This document shows, piece by piece, positions 27,746-37,600 of a stretch of 64,000 nt of DNA. The translations under genes and the position numbers were made by a program. Numbering within the stretch: the stretch's first letter is position 1; each line of letters opens with the position of its first letter. The notes under the pieces were generated by a model. The model worked only from the letters and a program-made list of their open reading frames with translations, had not been told where the DNA came from and did no database searches. This DNA comes from Solibacillus silvestris (GTDB lineage Bacteria; Bacillota; Bacilli; Bacillales_A; Planococcaceae), in NCBI GenBank assembly GCA_001586195.1, contig CP014609.1, forward strand, positions 2,942,501 through 3,006,500, in the 5' to 3' direction.

Positions 27746-27760
27746 ATATGGAGACGGCGG
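27746..27760. repeat. Distal attachment site of the ssrA island
   Basis: ATATGGAGACGGCGG matches ATATGGAGACGGTGG at 53737-53751, the 3' end of the tmRNA gene, in 14 of 15 positions and the same orientation. This is the expected duplicate left when an element integrates into the end of ssrA. An integrase remnant lies 50 bases inside. Confidence 0.6.
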
Positions 27761-27810
27761 TGGCTCATCAAAACTTATTTGATACTTCTCTGCTACTAAA
27801 CTCCAATCTA

Positions 27811-27991
27811 TTTCAACTCATGGATTTAGACATATGCTTGTTCTTTACTATTTGAGGCTGGAGCCAAGATTAAAAAGGTACAGGATCGTTTAGGGCATTC
27901 GGATATGAAAACTACGATGGATATTTATGCTCATGTTTCTTTGAGTGCAAAAGAAGATACTATTCAAAAGTTAGAAGCTTATCTTCAATAA
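27811..27991 (+). pseudogene. Tyrosine recombinase (integrase) C-terminal remnant, frameshifted
   Basis: Translation gives HGFRH, then, after a one-frame shift, SLLFEAGAKIKKVQDRLGHS, and then TTMDIYAHV before a normal stop. HGFRH supplies the Arg-His of box II, LGHS the later His, and the Tyr in DIYAHV is the nucleophile, all of phage-type integrases. The N-terminal and core parts are gone. It lies just inside the distal att site and is likely the remains of the gene that inserted the island. Confidence 0.8.
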
Positions 27992-28010
27992 GTTCTTGTT
28001 AAATAAAAAT

Positions 28011-28046
28011 AAAATGCCAAAACATGATAAATGTACTTGGCATTTT
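28011..28046. terminator. Hairpin after the integrase remnant
   Basis: AAAATGCCAA pairs perfectly with TTGGCATTTT around 16 bases. Confidence 0.65.
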
Positions 28047-28172
28047 AGACATTTTGTTTTCAAACACAATTAAGAACTATACTACAAGAGAAAATTGAAT
28101 TTCTTTCTTAATAGCTTTTTAGTGAATCTTAGTCACGTAATTCAATTCATTTCCATTAATTTTACTCAAATC

Positions 28173-30983
28173 TCAAAAGTCAGGCCTTGTTAACTCTATA
28201 TAGTTGGTTTCAATTTTAATCTTAGAAAACTTCTCTTTTAAAGTTTTATACATTTGCTCACTAGCCGTTGTAAAAAAGATTTGTTCTCCTTTAGAAGCAA
28301 ATTCCCCAAGTAAATCTAAAAAACATGCTACCTGTCCTTCATCCATATTCGCTACTGGCTCATCAAACATTAATAGCTTTGGAACATTTGTTGCAGAAAA
28401 ATGAAGGGCTAACAATATAGATAACGCAATTGCTGTTCTTTGTCCTGTACTAAGCTCATGGGGTTTTGATAGTTGATCATAGTGTTTCCTCTTTAGCAAA
28501 ATACCCTCTGGTACAACAACAATTTCTTCGAATTCGTTTGAAGCATGCAATGACTTGAAATATTTATTTATTTTTCCAATATTTTGATTTACAATTTCCT
28601 CTGCATAAGAAGATAATGCTCTTAGACCATTAATTCCGTCTACAGCTTCTTTTACATGGTTCAAAGAGACTTTTAATTTCTCAATTTCTTTTTCTGTTTC
28701 CTTCATTCTTCTTTGATAATATTCAGGGGAATCAAATTCATTAATTAAGTTCTTACATTTGATATGTGCCTCTTTGAACAAATTTAGCCAGGTTACTATT
28801 TTCATATCTTCAGGTATTGTAAAATATGCTGAACCTGCTTTTATCAATTGTACAACATTGTTTATTTCTTTTAAGATTTTACTCTTCTCTTCAAATATTT
28901 CCTGCTTTTCAATTTTATTCCCAAAAATTCTTTCTTTGTCAAGTAAATATTTATGAGTTGTATCCTCTAACTCTTTCAACTTAGCTTCAAGATTCGCTTT
29001 CTGTCGTAATTTTTCATCTCTTGACTCTTTTAAATAACTAATAAATTGTTTTAAATCTAAATATGCATTTAAAAATAATGTATTTGTATTCAAAATATGT
29101 TCTGCTTCATTAATTTTTTCTAATGTAAACCCTTCATTTGCTAATAAGGAGAGCTGTTCTTCCGTTTTTTGAAGTTCGTTTTCAGTCTCGTCGTAGTTAC
29201 CAATTACTGCTTTCATTTGCTGTAAATCTATGGTGAAATCTTTTCTCGTCAACCCTTTTATCTTGCAAGCTTCTTCATATAATGCCAAAACATTCTGACT
29301 GTCCTCATGTCTAGAGAGCTTCAACCTAATAGTTGATATATCATGTTCAAGCTCTCTCTTTTCTTTTAATATAGAAGCAATCCCTTTTTCTTTTTTTGTA
29401 CTTACAGTCATTTGTATTTGCTCAATTAATTTACTCTTAGATATTGAGCTTGTTCCACATAATGGGCAATTTTGATGAGAGGAATCAGCATATTCTAAAT
29501 ATTCAATGCCCAAATCTACAAGTTGTAATTGGATTGTTTCCATCTTATTAAATAAATTTTTCATTTCTGATTCATTTTGCGCTAAAGTCTGGTACTGATT
29601 TTCGTAATCTTTAAGCGCTTCTTTAAGATGCTTGATTTCCTCAGTTTCCAATAAAAAAATTACATCCAGTTCATGCACCTTTTGATAAGACTTTTTATTA
29701 ACCTGGATAAAGTAAAGATATTGTCTTATTTGTTGTTCATAGGCACTTAATTCTTTTACCCTAGATACAATCTTTTCATTTAAAAGTATAGGGGATAGCA
29801 GTTTGCAACTTTCCAATGTCTCTTCAATATATTTAATCTCTTTGTTTTTTTCTTTTATTTCCCTTTCAGTTTGAAAAGTTTTCTCTTTTATTTCTAAGTT
29901 AGAATCGTTTAACTTTAGAAAAGCTTGCCTGTCTTCTTCTATTTCATCCGAAATACTACTTATACTGCTTAATAGAGACTGCCTTTTCTGCATAATTTCT
30001 AAGTATGTTTTATTATTCTCAACATAAATATTTTGATCTACAGTTTCAATGTGCTGTAATAAAATTTCGAAAAATTCTAAAATCTCTTCTTTATTTGTTT
30101 TCAATCTCTCTATATATCGAACATTTATGTTCATCTTTTGTAAAAGTGATAAAGTGTTAGACAACTTAACATTATACTGAGATGAGTTTTCTTCAGATGC
30201 CCATTGTTTGTACATACTATAGCTCGAAAGCCTATCTTCATACTTTTTAGTTAATTCATTCAATTGATTTTCAAAAGCATCTTTATATCGTAGCCAGTTT
30301 TTCTCCATGACAATAACTTGGTCACTAAATAGAAGTCTAGAAAACTTATCTATGTAGTTGGAATCTTTTCTCTTCGCAGGGTCGACTGATTCCTCAAGAG
30401 CAAATTTGTAAGCAGAATAAGTATCAAAGAAATTGAACCGAAAAAATTGGTCATTTAACATTGCCTTCCCAGTTCCAGAGGAAGTTCCGTACCAAAAAGC
30501 TTCTAATTTCTTAAGCATGTCCGTTTTTTTACTTGATGAAAGTATCGTTTGTCCATTCTGAGTAGTACAAATTACTTCAGTACTCATATTTTTATATGTT
30601 TTATCTTTATAATCCGTAACACTTCTAATTTCATTTGTTATAGCAAATTCAATTGCTTCTAATAAGGATGATTTACCAGTTCCATTCTTACCATAAATAA
30701 TATTTACTTGTTTAAATTCCACAGAGTTATAGTTTATCGACGAACTAGGCCTAAATTCATGTAAATAAACCCCATCTATTTTATGAATAATCGGTAGATC
30801 CTCACCACCATTTGCAACCTTCAGACCTTTTTTTATTGCTAATGAATTAATACTACTAGATAAAAATGATTCACCTTCTATATAATTATTAACTTTTGTA
30901 TTAGAAAATTTCTCAGTTAGGATACCCGTAAGCTTAACATTTTCTAGTTGTAATAACCAATCATGTATAGGATTTAATAACAT
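28173..30983 (-). CDS. SMC/Rad50-like ATPase with a CXXC hook
   Basis: A 936-residue AAA-type ATPase. Walker A GKNGTGKSS is near residue 98; long coiled coils run from about 240 to 480 and 520 to 780 with a CPLCG zinc-hook-like motif near 506 at the turn; the ABC signature LSTGQRTAIALS is near 844 and Walker B LLMFDEP near 870. This is the head-coil-hook layout of Rad50/SbcC. No nuclease partner gene is adjacent. AGAGGAG precedes the ATG. It opens the left side of the defence island, so a DNA-sensing defence role is inferred; it belongs to no system I can name. Confidence 0.75.
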   Translation of the reverse strand: MLLNPIHDWLLQLENVKLTGILTEKFSNTKVNNYIEGESFLSSSINSLAIKKGLKVANGGEDLPIIHKIDGVYLHEFRPSSSINYNSVEFKQVNIIYGKNGTGKSSLLEAIEFAITNEIRSVTDYKDKTYKNMSTEVICTTQNGQTILSSSKKTDMLKKLEAFWYGTSSGTGKAMLNDQFFRFNFFDTYSAYKFALEESVDPAKRKDSNYIDKFSRLLFSDQVIVMEKNWLRYKDAFENQLNELTKKYEDRLSSYSMYKQWASEENSSQYNVKLSNTLSLLQKMNINVRYIERLKTNKEEILEFFEILLQHIETVDQNIYVENNKTYLEIMQKRQSLLSSISSISDEIEEDRQAFLKLNDSNLEIKEKTFQTEREIKEKNKEIKYIEETLESCKLLSPILLNEKIVSRVKELSAYEQQIRQYLYFIQVNKKSYQKVHELDVIFLLETEEIKHLKEALKDYENQYQTLAQNESEMKNLFNKMETIQLQLVDLGIEYLEYADSSHQNCPLCGTSSISKSKLIEQIQMTVSTKKEKGIASILKEKRELEHDISTIRLKLSRHEDSQNVLALYEEACKIKGLTRKDFTIDLQQMKAVIGNYDETENELQKTEEQLSLLANEGFTLEKINEAEHILNTNTLFLNAYLDLKQFISYLKESRDEKLRQKANLEAKLKELEDTTHKYLLDKERIFGNKIEKQEIFEEKSKILKEINNVVQLIKAGSAYFTIPEDMKIVTWLNLFKEAHIKCKNLINEFDSPEYYQRRMKETEKEIEKLKVSLNHVKEAVDGINGLRALSSYAEEIVNQNIGKINKYFKSLHASNEFEEIVVVPEGILLKRKHYDQLSKPHELSTGQRTAIALSILLALHFSATNVPKLLMFDEPVANMDEGQVACFLDLLGEFASKGEQIFFTTASEQMYKTLKEKFSKIKIETNYIELTRPDF

Positions 30984-31258
30984 TATGATAGCTCCTCTTT
31001 GTTGTATGTTTCATTCATTGTATTTAAATTTTATCTGAACTGTCCTGTAAATGTTAGACACCAAACTATTATTTAGAGGGCAATTTATACATAAATGAAC
31101 AATTTGTATATTTAAAAGACTTGTCCTGAATCCTTATAATAATATATCGGCTTTATTTATTAAAAATTATATTGGTATTTAACAATTATTAAATTTAGTT
31201 GCAGTTGCTGTATTTAAAACTTAAATAATCAAAATGTCAACAGATCCATACTTGGACC
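30984..31258. other. AT-rich stretch without genes
   Basis: Upstream region of the SMC-like ATPase gene; no coding frame or clear site is seen. Confidence 0.5.
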
Positions 31259-31386
31259 TCAATATGCCCAGAATTCACCCGGTTTATATTCACTTATAAG
31301 TTTATTAACATCACAAATTTTTAGCCCATGTGCGTGAGTTAATAAGTGACGAATGGTTACCCCTTCATTCATGAACAGATGTGAAT
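31259..31386 (-). pseudogene. Serine hydrolase (beta-lactamase class C-like) remnant
   Basis: The reverse strand reads EGVTIRHLLTHAHGLK and then KPGEFWAY before a stop. This matches the conserved ITIRHLLTHTSGL and PG..W.Y segments of PF00144 serine hydrolases, with everything else missing and the two segments closer than usual. A decayed fragment. Confidence 0.55.
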
Positions 31387-31583
31387 CCTCTATACTTTTT
31401 TGGGATTTCTATGATTTCTATAAACAGAATGAGGAAGAATATATTATTAAGGAACAACAATTGATTACTGAATGGTTTATTGAATGCTGGAATAAAGCAG
31501 GTGGAAAAGAATTTAATTTACCAGTTTATTTTGGTTTCCATGATGAAACATTACATTACCTAAGTAATGCAAAAATTGGATAA
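31386..31583 (+). pseudogene. Truncated ORF of unknown family
   Basis: The end of a frame, FWDFYDFYKQNEEEYIIKEQ to WFIECWNKAGGKEFNLPVYF and a normal stop, looks protein-like, but no start with a ribosome site is found and the upstream part overlaps the serine hydrolase remnant. Likely the C-terminus of a lost gene. Confidence 0.3.
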
Positions 31584-31648
31584 TATGAATCCCTTCAAGT
31601 TTGAACTTGAATTGTATATTACAATCACAAACGTATTAAAGGGAAATA

Positions 31649-31686
31649 AAAGGATTGTGTCCGGTACAATACCGAATTCAATCCTC
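31649..31686. repeat. 38-bp hairpin, left copy
   Basis: AAAGGATTGTGTCCGG...CCGAATTCAATCCTC folds as a hairpin and aligns over 38 bases (about 30 identical) with 50067-50104 on the far side of the phosphorothioation genes. Confidence 0.6.
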
Positions 31687-31727
31687 CGAACCTGCTTAAA
31701 TTAACAATATCTAACTTTTTGGAATTA

Positions 31728-31761
31728 CTTCAATTAAAGGAAAGCACCCGATTGCTGAATT
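31728..31761. repeat. Palindromic intergenic repeat, copy 10
   Basis: TTCAATTAAAGGAAAGCACC followed by CGATTGCTGAATT, a short member of the family at 25159 and the only one inside the island. Confidence 0.5.
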
Positions 31762-31948
31762 CCCTCTATTCCCCCTTCTATTAACACCTAATACAATCTA
31801 ACTATATAATTTTAAATATATACCTTTCTAATAACCAAGATGTATTATTTTTAGTTTTTTGATAAGATGAAATATAAGAATAATTATTAACATAATTTTA
31901 TTGCATATTGCAGTCAATAATCTATATGTTACAGAAAGGATATTTTAT

Positions 31949-32131
31949 ATGAATAAGTTTCAAGAACAATTAATAGCTTCTATCGCTGAAGATCATAATC
32001 TCTCTACTAAAACATTATCTGATATCTTAAAAACAGCTAATGCTTTTGCATATAAAAAAACTACATCGGGTCAAAGAATTAACGAATACTACGGTTTAAT
32101 AAAATTTGCAGTAAATAACGAAACAAAATAG
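31949..32131 (+). CDS. Small protein of the second DndD/DndE operon
   Basis: A 60-residue protein starting MNKFQEQLIASIAEDHNLST, alpha-helical in appearance, with a basic middle. GAAAGGA lies eight bases before the ATG; the longer frame from 31901 has none. It ends ten bases before the second dndD and is clearly first in that operon. Small proteins of this kind accompany DNA-modification systems, but no function is known to me. Confidence 0.65.
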   Translation: MNKFQEQLIASIAEDHNLSTKTLSDILKTANAFAYKKTTSGQRINEYYGLIKFAVNNETK

Positions 32132-32141
32132 GAGACCTAAA

Positions 32142-34196
32142 ATGCAATTTAAAAAATTAATATTCAAAAATTATAAAACTTATTATGGAACTCAAGAAGT
32201 AGATTTAAGCATTCCTAAGAATAGTAATGATGAAATTGATAAAAATATCATTTTATTTGGTGGATTGAATGGAGCAGGGAAAACTACCTTTCTAAAAGCA
32301 ATCCTTTATATTTTGTTTGGGAAGCGTGGCATCACAAATAGTACAGATCCGAAAGAAATTGAAAAAGAATATGTAAAAGTCTTCTCAAATGTAATCAATA
32401 ATACTTTTTTTGATGAAGGTGGTAACGAATGTTCTGTATCATTAGTCCTTGAAACGGATGCAGGTGCTGAATGGAAAATTTCAGTGAAATGGTATATTGA
32501 TGCATACAAAAAATCAGGGCATGAAGTACGTGAAATTACAATAAAAGAAACAAGTAAATCTTTACCTAAAAAAGTTAGGATTGATAACCTTGATAGTTAC
32601 TATCAATTTATTGATCGTTTAATTCCATTTTATGCAGCACCTTTCTTTATTTTTGATGGCGAAGAAATTCGTACATTAATTGAAAAACAGAATACGGAAG
32701 AAATGAAAAATGCGATTCAAAAAATTTCCGGTATGAAATCAAATACTCAATTAATTAATGATTTATCGACTTTAAAAAACAATCTTACCAAAGAGATAAC
32801 AAAAGCAAGTGGATCTAAGGATATCCAAAGTATTCAAGATAAGTTTGATGAAATTTCAGGTAAGTTAGAAGAAATGAAAAAACGTGCTGATGTAGGGTCA
32901 TCAAAACTTCAAGAACTAAAAGCCGAACAAAAACAACTTCAATCTACTAGACATGAAAAATTATTAATTAATTCCAAGTCCCGGGAATCTATTTCTAAAA
33001 AAATCGGACAAATTGAACAGCACATTTCTTTAAAACAACAAGAAATCATTAGTTTTTTCAAGGACAATATGATTCAAATTTTAATTTCAAGTAAAATACC
33101 AGCACTAAAAAAACGTATTTTAAATGAGAAGAAACACCGTGAACAACAATCGATGAATAATATGATCTTACAACCATATGAAAATTTTATAAAGAAATTA
33201 TTAACTGTGACTACTACCCCTTCGTTAACTGAAGAACAAATTAAACAGTTAAAAGTAGCAGGTGAAAGTATTTGGTTTGAAAATAGTAATCGAAAGGTTG
33301 AAGAACTTCCAGACTTAGAAGAATTACATGATTTAAATAATAGCGACTTAAATTTCCTATTAAATCTTTCTACAAATACAATAAAACCATTAGTATCTCT
33401 AATTAATGATATTGACCGCCTCAACACTGAACATGAAGAAATTATATTACAATTAAAAAATGCACCTGAAGCAACGGACACATCTAAAGAAGAAAAACAA
33501 ATTGAAAAATTGACTGAAGCAATTGGAAAAGAACAATTGCGTCAAACGGCTCGAATTAATAATATGAGTAAACTTGCTGAAGAAAAGCGCGCTTTAGAGA
33601 CAAAATTAACTAAAAATAAAGTTGTTGGTGGTAACGTTGATGCGCTCTATGCAGAATTACAGTATTTAGAACGTGTTATTGCTGCTATTGTTAAATACGA
33701 AGATGAATACACATATAAGAAAGCGATGATTATCAAAAATGAATTCGAATTAATGCTTAAGAAACTTTTCCGAAAGCAAGATGAATTCGGGAAAATTGAA
33801 TTCGATATTGATACATTTACTATTCGTCTTTATAACGATAAAATGCAAGAAATTAGTATCCAAGAGCGTTCTGCTGGTGAAATGCAAATGATTTCTTCAT
33901 CACTTATTTGGGCATTAACTCGTGCCTCAAATTTAAATCTGCCAGTTGTTATAGATACTCCACTTGGCCGATTAGATAGTCACCACCGTACTCACTTAAT
34001 AGAACATTATTATCGCCATTTAAGTGAACAAGTTATTATTTTATCTACTGACACAGAAATTACTTCTGAATATATTAATATTATGAAAGAATGTTCTGCT
34101 AAACAATATTTATTACATTACGATGAACAGAAAAAATATACTGTTATCCGGGATGGGTATTTTAACTTTATTAAGGACGTGAAAGAAATTGGGTAA
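32142..34196 (+). CDS. Second DndD-family ATPase
   Basis: A 684-residue SMC-like ATPase with all DndD landmarks: Walker A GGLNGAGKTTFL near 40-50, FIFDGEEIRTL near 170, coiled coils through the middle, signature RSAGEMQMI near 577 and Walker B VVIDTPLGRLD near 602. The other dndD at 46535 has the same landmarks but is clearly divergent, so this is an old paralogue rather than a recent duplication. DndD is the ATPase partner of DndC/DndE in phosphorothioation. AGGAG precedes the ATG. It overlaps the DndE-like gene by eight bases. Intact motifs argue for a working protein; a role distinct from the first DndD is inferred. Confidence 0.85.
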   Translation: MQFKKLIFKNYKTYYGTQEVDLSIPKNSNDEIDKNIILFGGLNGAGKTTFLKAILYILFGKRGITNSTDPKEIEKEYVKVFSNVINNTFFDEGGNECSVSLVLETDAGAEWKISVKWYIDAYKKSGHEVREITIKETSKSLPKKVRIDNLDSYYQFIDRLIPFYAAPFFIFDGEEIRTLIEKQNTEEMKNAIQKISGMKSNTQLINDLSTLKNNLTKEITKASGSKDIQSIQDKFDEISGKLEEMKKRADVGSSKLQELKAEQKQLQSTRHEKLLINSKSRESISKKIGQIEQHISLKQQEIISFFKDNMIQILISSKIPALKKRILNEKKHREQQSMNNMILQPYENFIKKLLTVTTTPSLTEEQIKQLKVAGESIWFENSNRKVEELPDLEELHDLNNSDLNFLLNLSTNTIKPLVSLINDIDRLNTEHEEIILQLKNAPEATDTSKEEKQIEKLTEAIGKEQLRQTARINNMSKLAEEKRALETKLTKNKVVGGNVDALYAELQYLERVIAAIVKYEDEYTYKKAMIIKNEFELMLKKLFRKQDEFGKIEFDIDTFTIRLYNDKMQEISIQERSAGEMQMISSSLIWALTRASNLNLPVVIDTPLGRLDSHHRTHLIEHYYRHLSEQVIILSTDTEITSEYINIMKECSAKQYLLHYDEQKKYTVIRDGYFNFIKDVKEIG

Positions 34197-34563
34197 TACA
34201 AAATTTAACATTTCCAAAGAAGCTAAGGACATTGTCGACTCATTAAAAATATCTTTAGATATTAATGATACTCCTATTATTATTAAATTAGGTTTAGCTA
34301 AAGGAATTTCACTCTTGAATCCATCTGAAGAAATTCAAAAGTTTGAAGGCTCAGGCAATTGGTTAGTCCCTGAAAATATTATTAAAGAACGTGACTACTT
34401 ACTTTTCAAACATTTAATAATCAATGAGTTGAACCAAGTGATTTCAGATATTGACATCAATAAATATTTTGCATTCTATATTGAAAAAGGTCTTCGCGAG
34501 ATTCAAAATCAAATTGAGAACAAAACTTCAATTGAGGATATTCGAGTATTAATACTAAGTTAA
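34189..34563 (+). CDS. Second DndE-like protein
   Basis: A 124-residue protein, the same length as DndE at 48520. Both open with a short F.(I/L)..S....D/EI..SL segment, have a ribbon-helix-like hydrophobic stretch (PIIIKLGLAKGISLLNP here, NILSRIAVAMSLNDP there) and close with a FYIEKGLREI / RHIERGIRML helix. DndE binds nicked DNA and is required for sulphur insertion. Start is TTG, overlapping the dndD2 stop by eight bases. Homology is by layout and pair position; alignment should confirm it. Confidence 0.65.
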   Translation: MGNTKFNISKEAKDIVDSLKISLDINDTPIIIKLGLAKGISLLNPSEEIQKFEGSGNWLVPENIIKERDYLLFKHLIINELNQVISDIDINKYFAFYIEKGLREIQNQIENKTSIEDIRVLILS

Positions 34564-34567
34564 AAAA

Positions 34568-34604
34568 GACAGTATATGTAGCTAATTTAGCTACGTATAC
34601 TGTC
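34568..34604. terminator. Terminator of the dpt operon, shared gap with dndE2
   Basis: GACAGTATATGTAGCTA pairs with TAGCTACGTATACTGTC in 16 of 17 positions around a three-base loop. On the minus strand six T follow, so it ends the dptFGH transcript; it also lies directly after dndE2. Confidence 0.9.
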
Positions 34605-34611
34605 TCTCACA

Positions 34612-37600
34612 TTATAATCGATCATTTAAAGATGTAATATTAACAATTTCGGTTTGAGGCTTTGTTAAATTACCATTTCGGTCTAATTGTGGGCCTTGTA
34701 CAATACACTGACCTTTTTTTAAATTCAATAACTTCGTTTCCCAATACTTTCGATCCCCTTGCTCATTATTTGCTAAAGTTTGGGCGATATAACTTACATC
34801 TTCATCTGACTGTGCAAAGTATACTTTTTGAGTTGCATTTTGTAGTCTAGCTAACTCGTCAGAATCCATTTGAGATTTTAAAAATTGGGTTGCAAACCAT
34901 GCTGACCAACCAAACTTACGACCTTCCGTTAAAACGCGCGCAGATGGTGCTTCATCATTGTGGTCTAAATTTTGGGCCTCATCAAGGATAACTGGCATAG
35001 GTGTATTTTTATTTCCACTGCGAATTGAGAAGTTCCATAAATCCCATAGTAAAAACTCTGTAATAATTAATTGAACATCTCGATTAAAGCCAGTTAGCTG
35101 GATAATAAATACGTCACCCTGTGAATCCAGGTGTTCTTTCCAATTCATTGTTTGTTCATTAGTAAATGGATTACGATCAATTAAAGGTCGAATTTGAGAC
35201 AATGTTTTTGTAGCTGTATTTGAACCCTCTTCTTCCAATAACTGTTTAAGATGCAATAATGACATCTGTTTATCGTATCGCTCTAATCCAATAATTACTT
35301 GCTCATAAATAAGATTTAATTGTTGAATCCCTAAAGTACTATAAACCGCTGAAAACACACTCTTTATTCTTTCTGCAATATCTATATTAGATTCTTGCAT
35401 CGTCATATTTGCAATTTGTCTAACAGTTCTAGAAAACGGATTGATTGGAAGCTGCTCTGTATAAACAAATCTTTGTTTAAACTTATCACCTAAAGCCATT
35501 ACAAATTCATCTTCTAACTGATCTGGTAAGAAACCGTCTGTATAGTCAACAATAATACTTGGTACTCCTTGTCGTGATTTCTCCAATAATAAACATTGCA
35601 TGAAATACGTTTTCCCTTGTCCCGATTTCCCGGAAATCAACAAGTGCCTGTTAGCTAATTCTTTATGTCCGTATTCCCAATAAACTTCTTTGGTGGTATT
35701 TTCAACTTTCCCTAATAAAACTCGAACTTCTTCAAGTGGTTTTTTGGACGGAACAAGCTCTTTCTCTTCAATCGGTATATCGGGAGTAACGGGTACCTGA
35801 GTATCATTATCTTCTGCCCCATCTTTTAAACCTTCTTCAAAATTAGAATTAATATCTGTATCTGTATTTATATTTATATTTATATTTATATTTGTATCCT
35901 CGATTAAATCCCCTATTACATCTTGGTTAGATGGCTTAAACTCCTTAGAAGTTTCTTTACTTTTAAAAACAGGCTCTACCACTTTTTCCTTTTCTGCATT
36001 TAACTCAGGATTCTCATTAGTTGCAACAGAATCTCCAGAAACTTCTTTACTTGCAATACGCTCTTTTATTTGTTCTTTCACTTGAATGGTATATAAATTT
36101 TTTAAAAATCTCGCTTTAATTAAGTCATTGTCTCCTTCATGGATCCAGTCAATTGTAGATTCCATATTCTTAACAATGCCGTTAAAACCATCTTCTTGTG
36201 AAAAATCAATCATTTGAATCTGTTCATCTAAATAAACTGCTCTTGTAGATCTACCTTCTTTAAAAGATACAACTGCGCCTTTACCAATATAATCTGTAAG
36301 ATGATCTGTAATCGTAAATTCAAGTTTTAATAATTTCTCAACCACTTGTTGTGATAGTTTATACTCTTTTTCTGGCCAAATATCGCCTTGGACTAATTTA
36401 TTGATATTAGATAAGAATAACTGAACAAAAAAGTTTTTATAGAATTTCTCTTTAAACGTATTTGGATAATCATTGATTAATGCATCCAAAATAATTTTTT
36501 TCGTTTGAAGTACTTGTTCTTTTGCTTTTGAAATCACATCCGGACCATTTAGTCCAAATTTAACTTCAATTGGGTAAAAGTGCAGGACAATTTCACCGTC
36601 TAATTCTTCTAAGCCAATTAACAGCAAATCGTCACTAGTTGGTCCCTTCACTCCTAAGTTTTTTGCAGAGAAAATACCACCAACTTTTGATAAATTAAAA
36701 ACACCTGCAACTCGTAAAATTTCCTCTAATGAAATTGGTACCCACTTAATTGTTGAGTGGTCTAACAAGGCTAAAGTATATTTGATTGCAGAAATAATAC
36801 TTAGTTTTTCGCGATCTGAATAACCTTTTGTTCCAATTATACGTAGTAACCATTCTCCATTGAATGTATTAAAGGCTTGAATTGTATTTATAATATTAGC
36901 TTTTGTGCCTTCAATCTCTCGCTTCGCTAGAAATTCCTCTATTACTTTGTAATATTGTCCTGATTTATTGGTAACTGTAATAGCGTCAAATTTACTTGAA
37001 GACGTGTATTGATCACTATAGTGAATAATTACTAAATCATTACTAAATGTGTTAAAGAATCCTAAATCAACAGTAGGATCAATAAAAGTCACCCAATGTG
37101 AGCGTTCAAAAATTTCTAATAAGGTCGATTCATCTTCAGTATTTACACGAGACAAAACTGTATTCCCTTTAATATATGAATCATTACCATCATTACGAGA
37201 GTTACCAACTAGTTCATTTGTATAATAAGCAGTCTTTATTAAATAATCATTTTCATCCATATTATATCCCTTAATACCAAAACCAGATTTATAAGTTTCC
37301 GCATCACGCATTGCGGGCACACTAGAATATAAACCTTGTAAAGCTAAATCTGATTTCATTTCATGCATTGATTGAATTGCTGAGCTTTCTTGTGCATGCA
37401 TTTTATAGAATGTAATATGAGCATAACGTAGTCCACCATCTTCATTAATAGGCCTACTACGATAGAAATAAAGGTTTTCACGAATTACTCGTAAAATAGA
37501 TTCTCCATCAAGATCTTTTGTGCCTTTAATTTTTATACCTATATACGTTTCAACTTGTTCTAAGGTTTTTAACTGAGCAAATCTTTCAAAAGCACTCTTT

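Noticed and set aside
33074-33481. 135-residue minus-strand frame, Ser/Phe-rich
   Set aside because: It is a mirror frame of the coiled-coil region of the second dndD.
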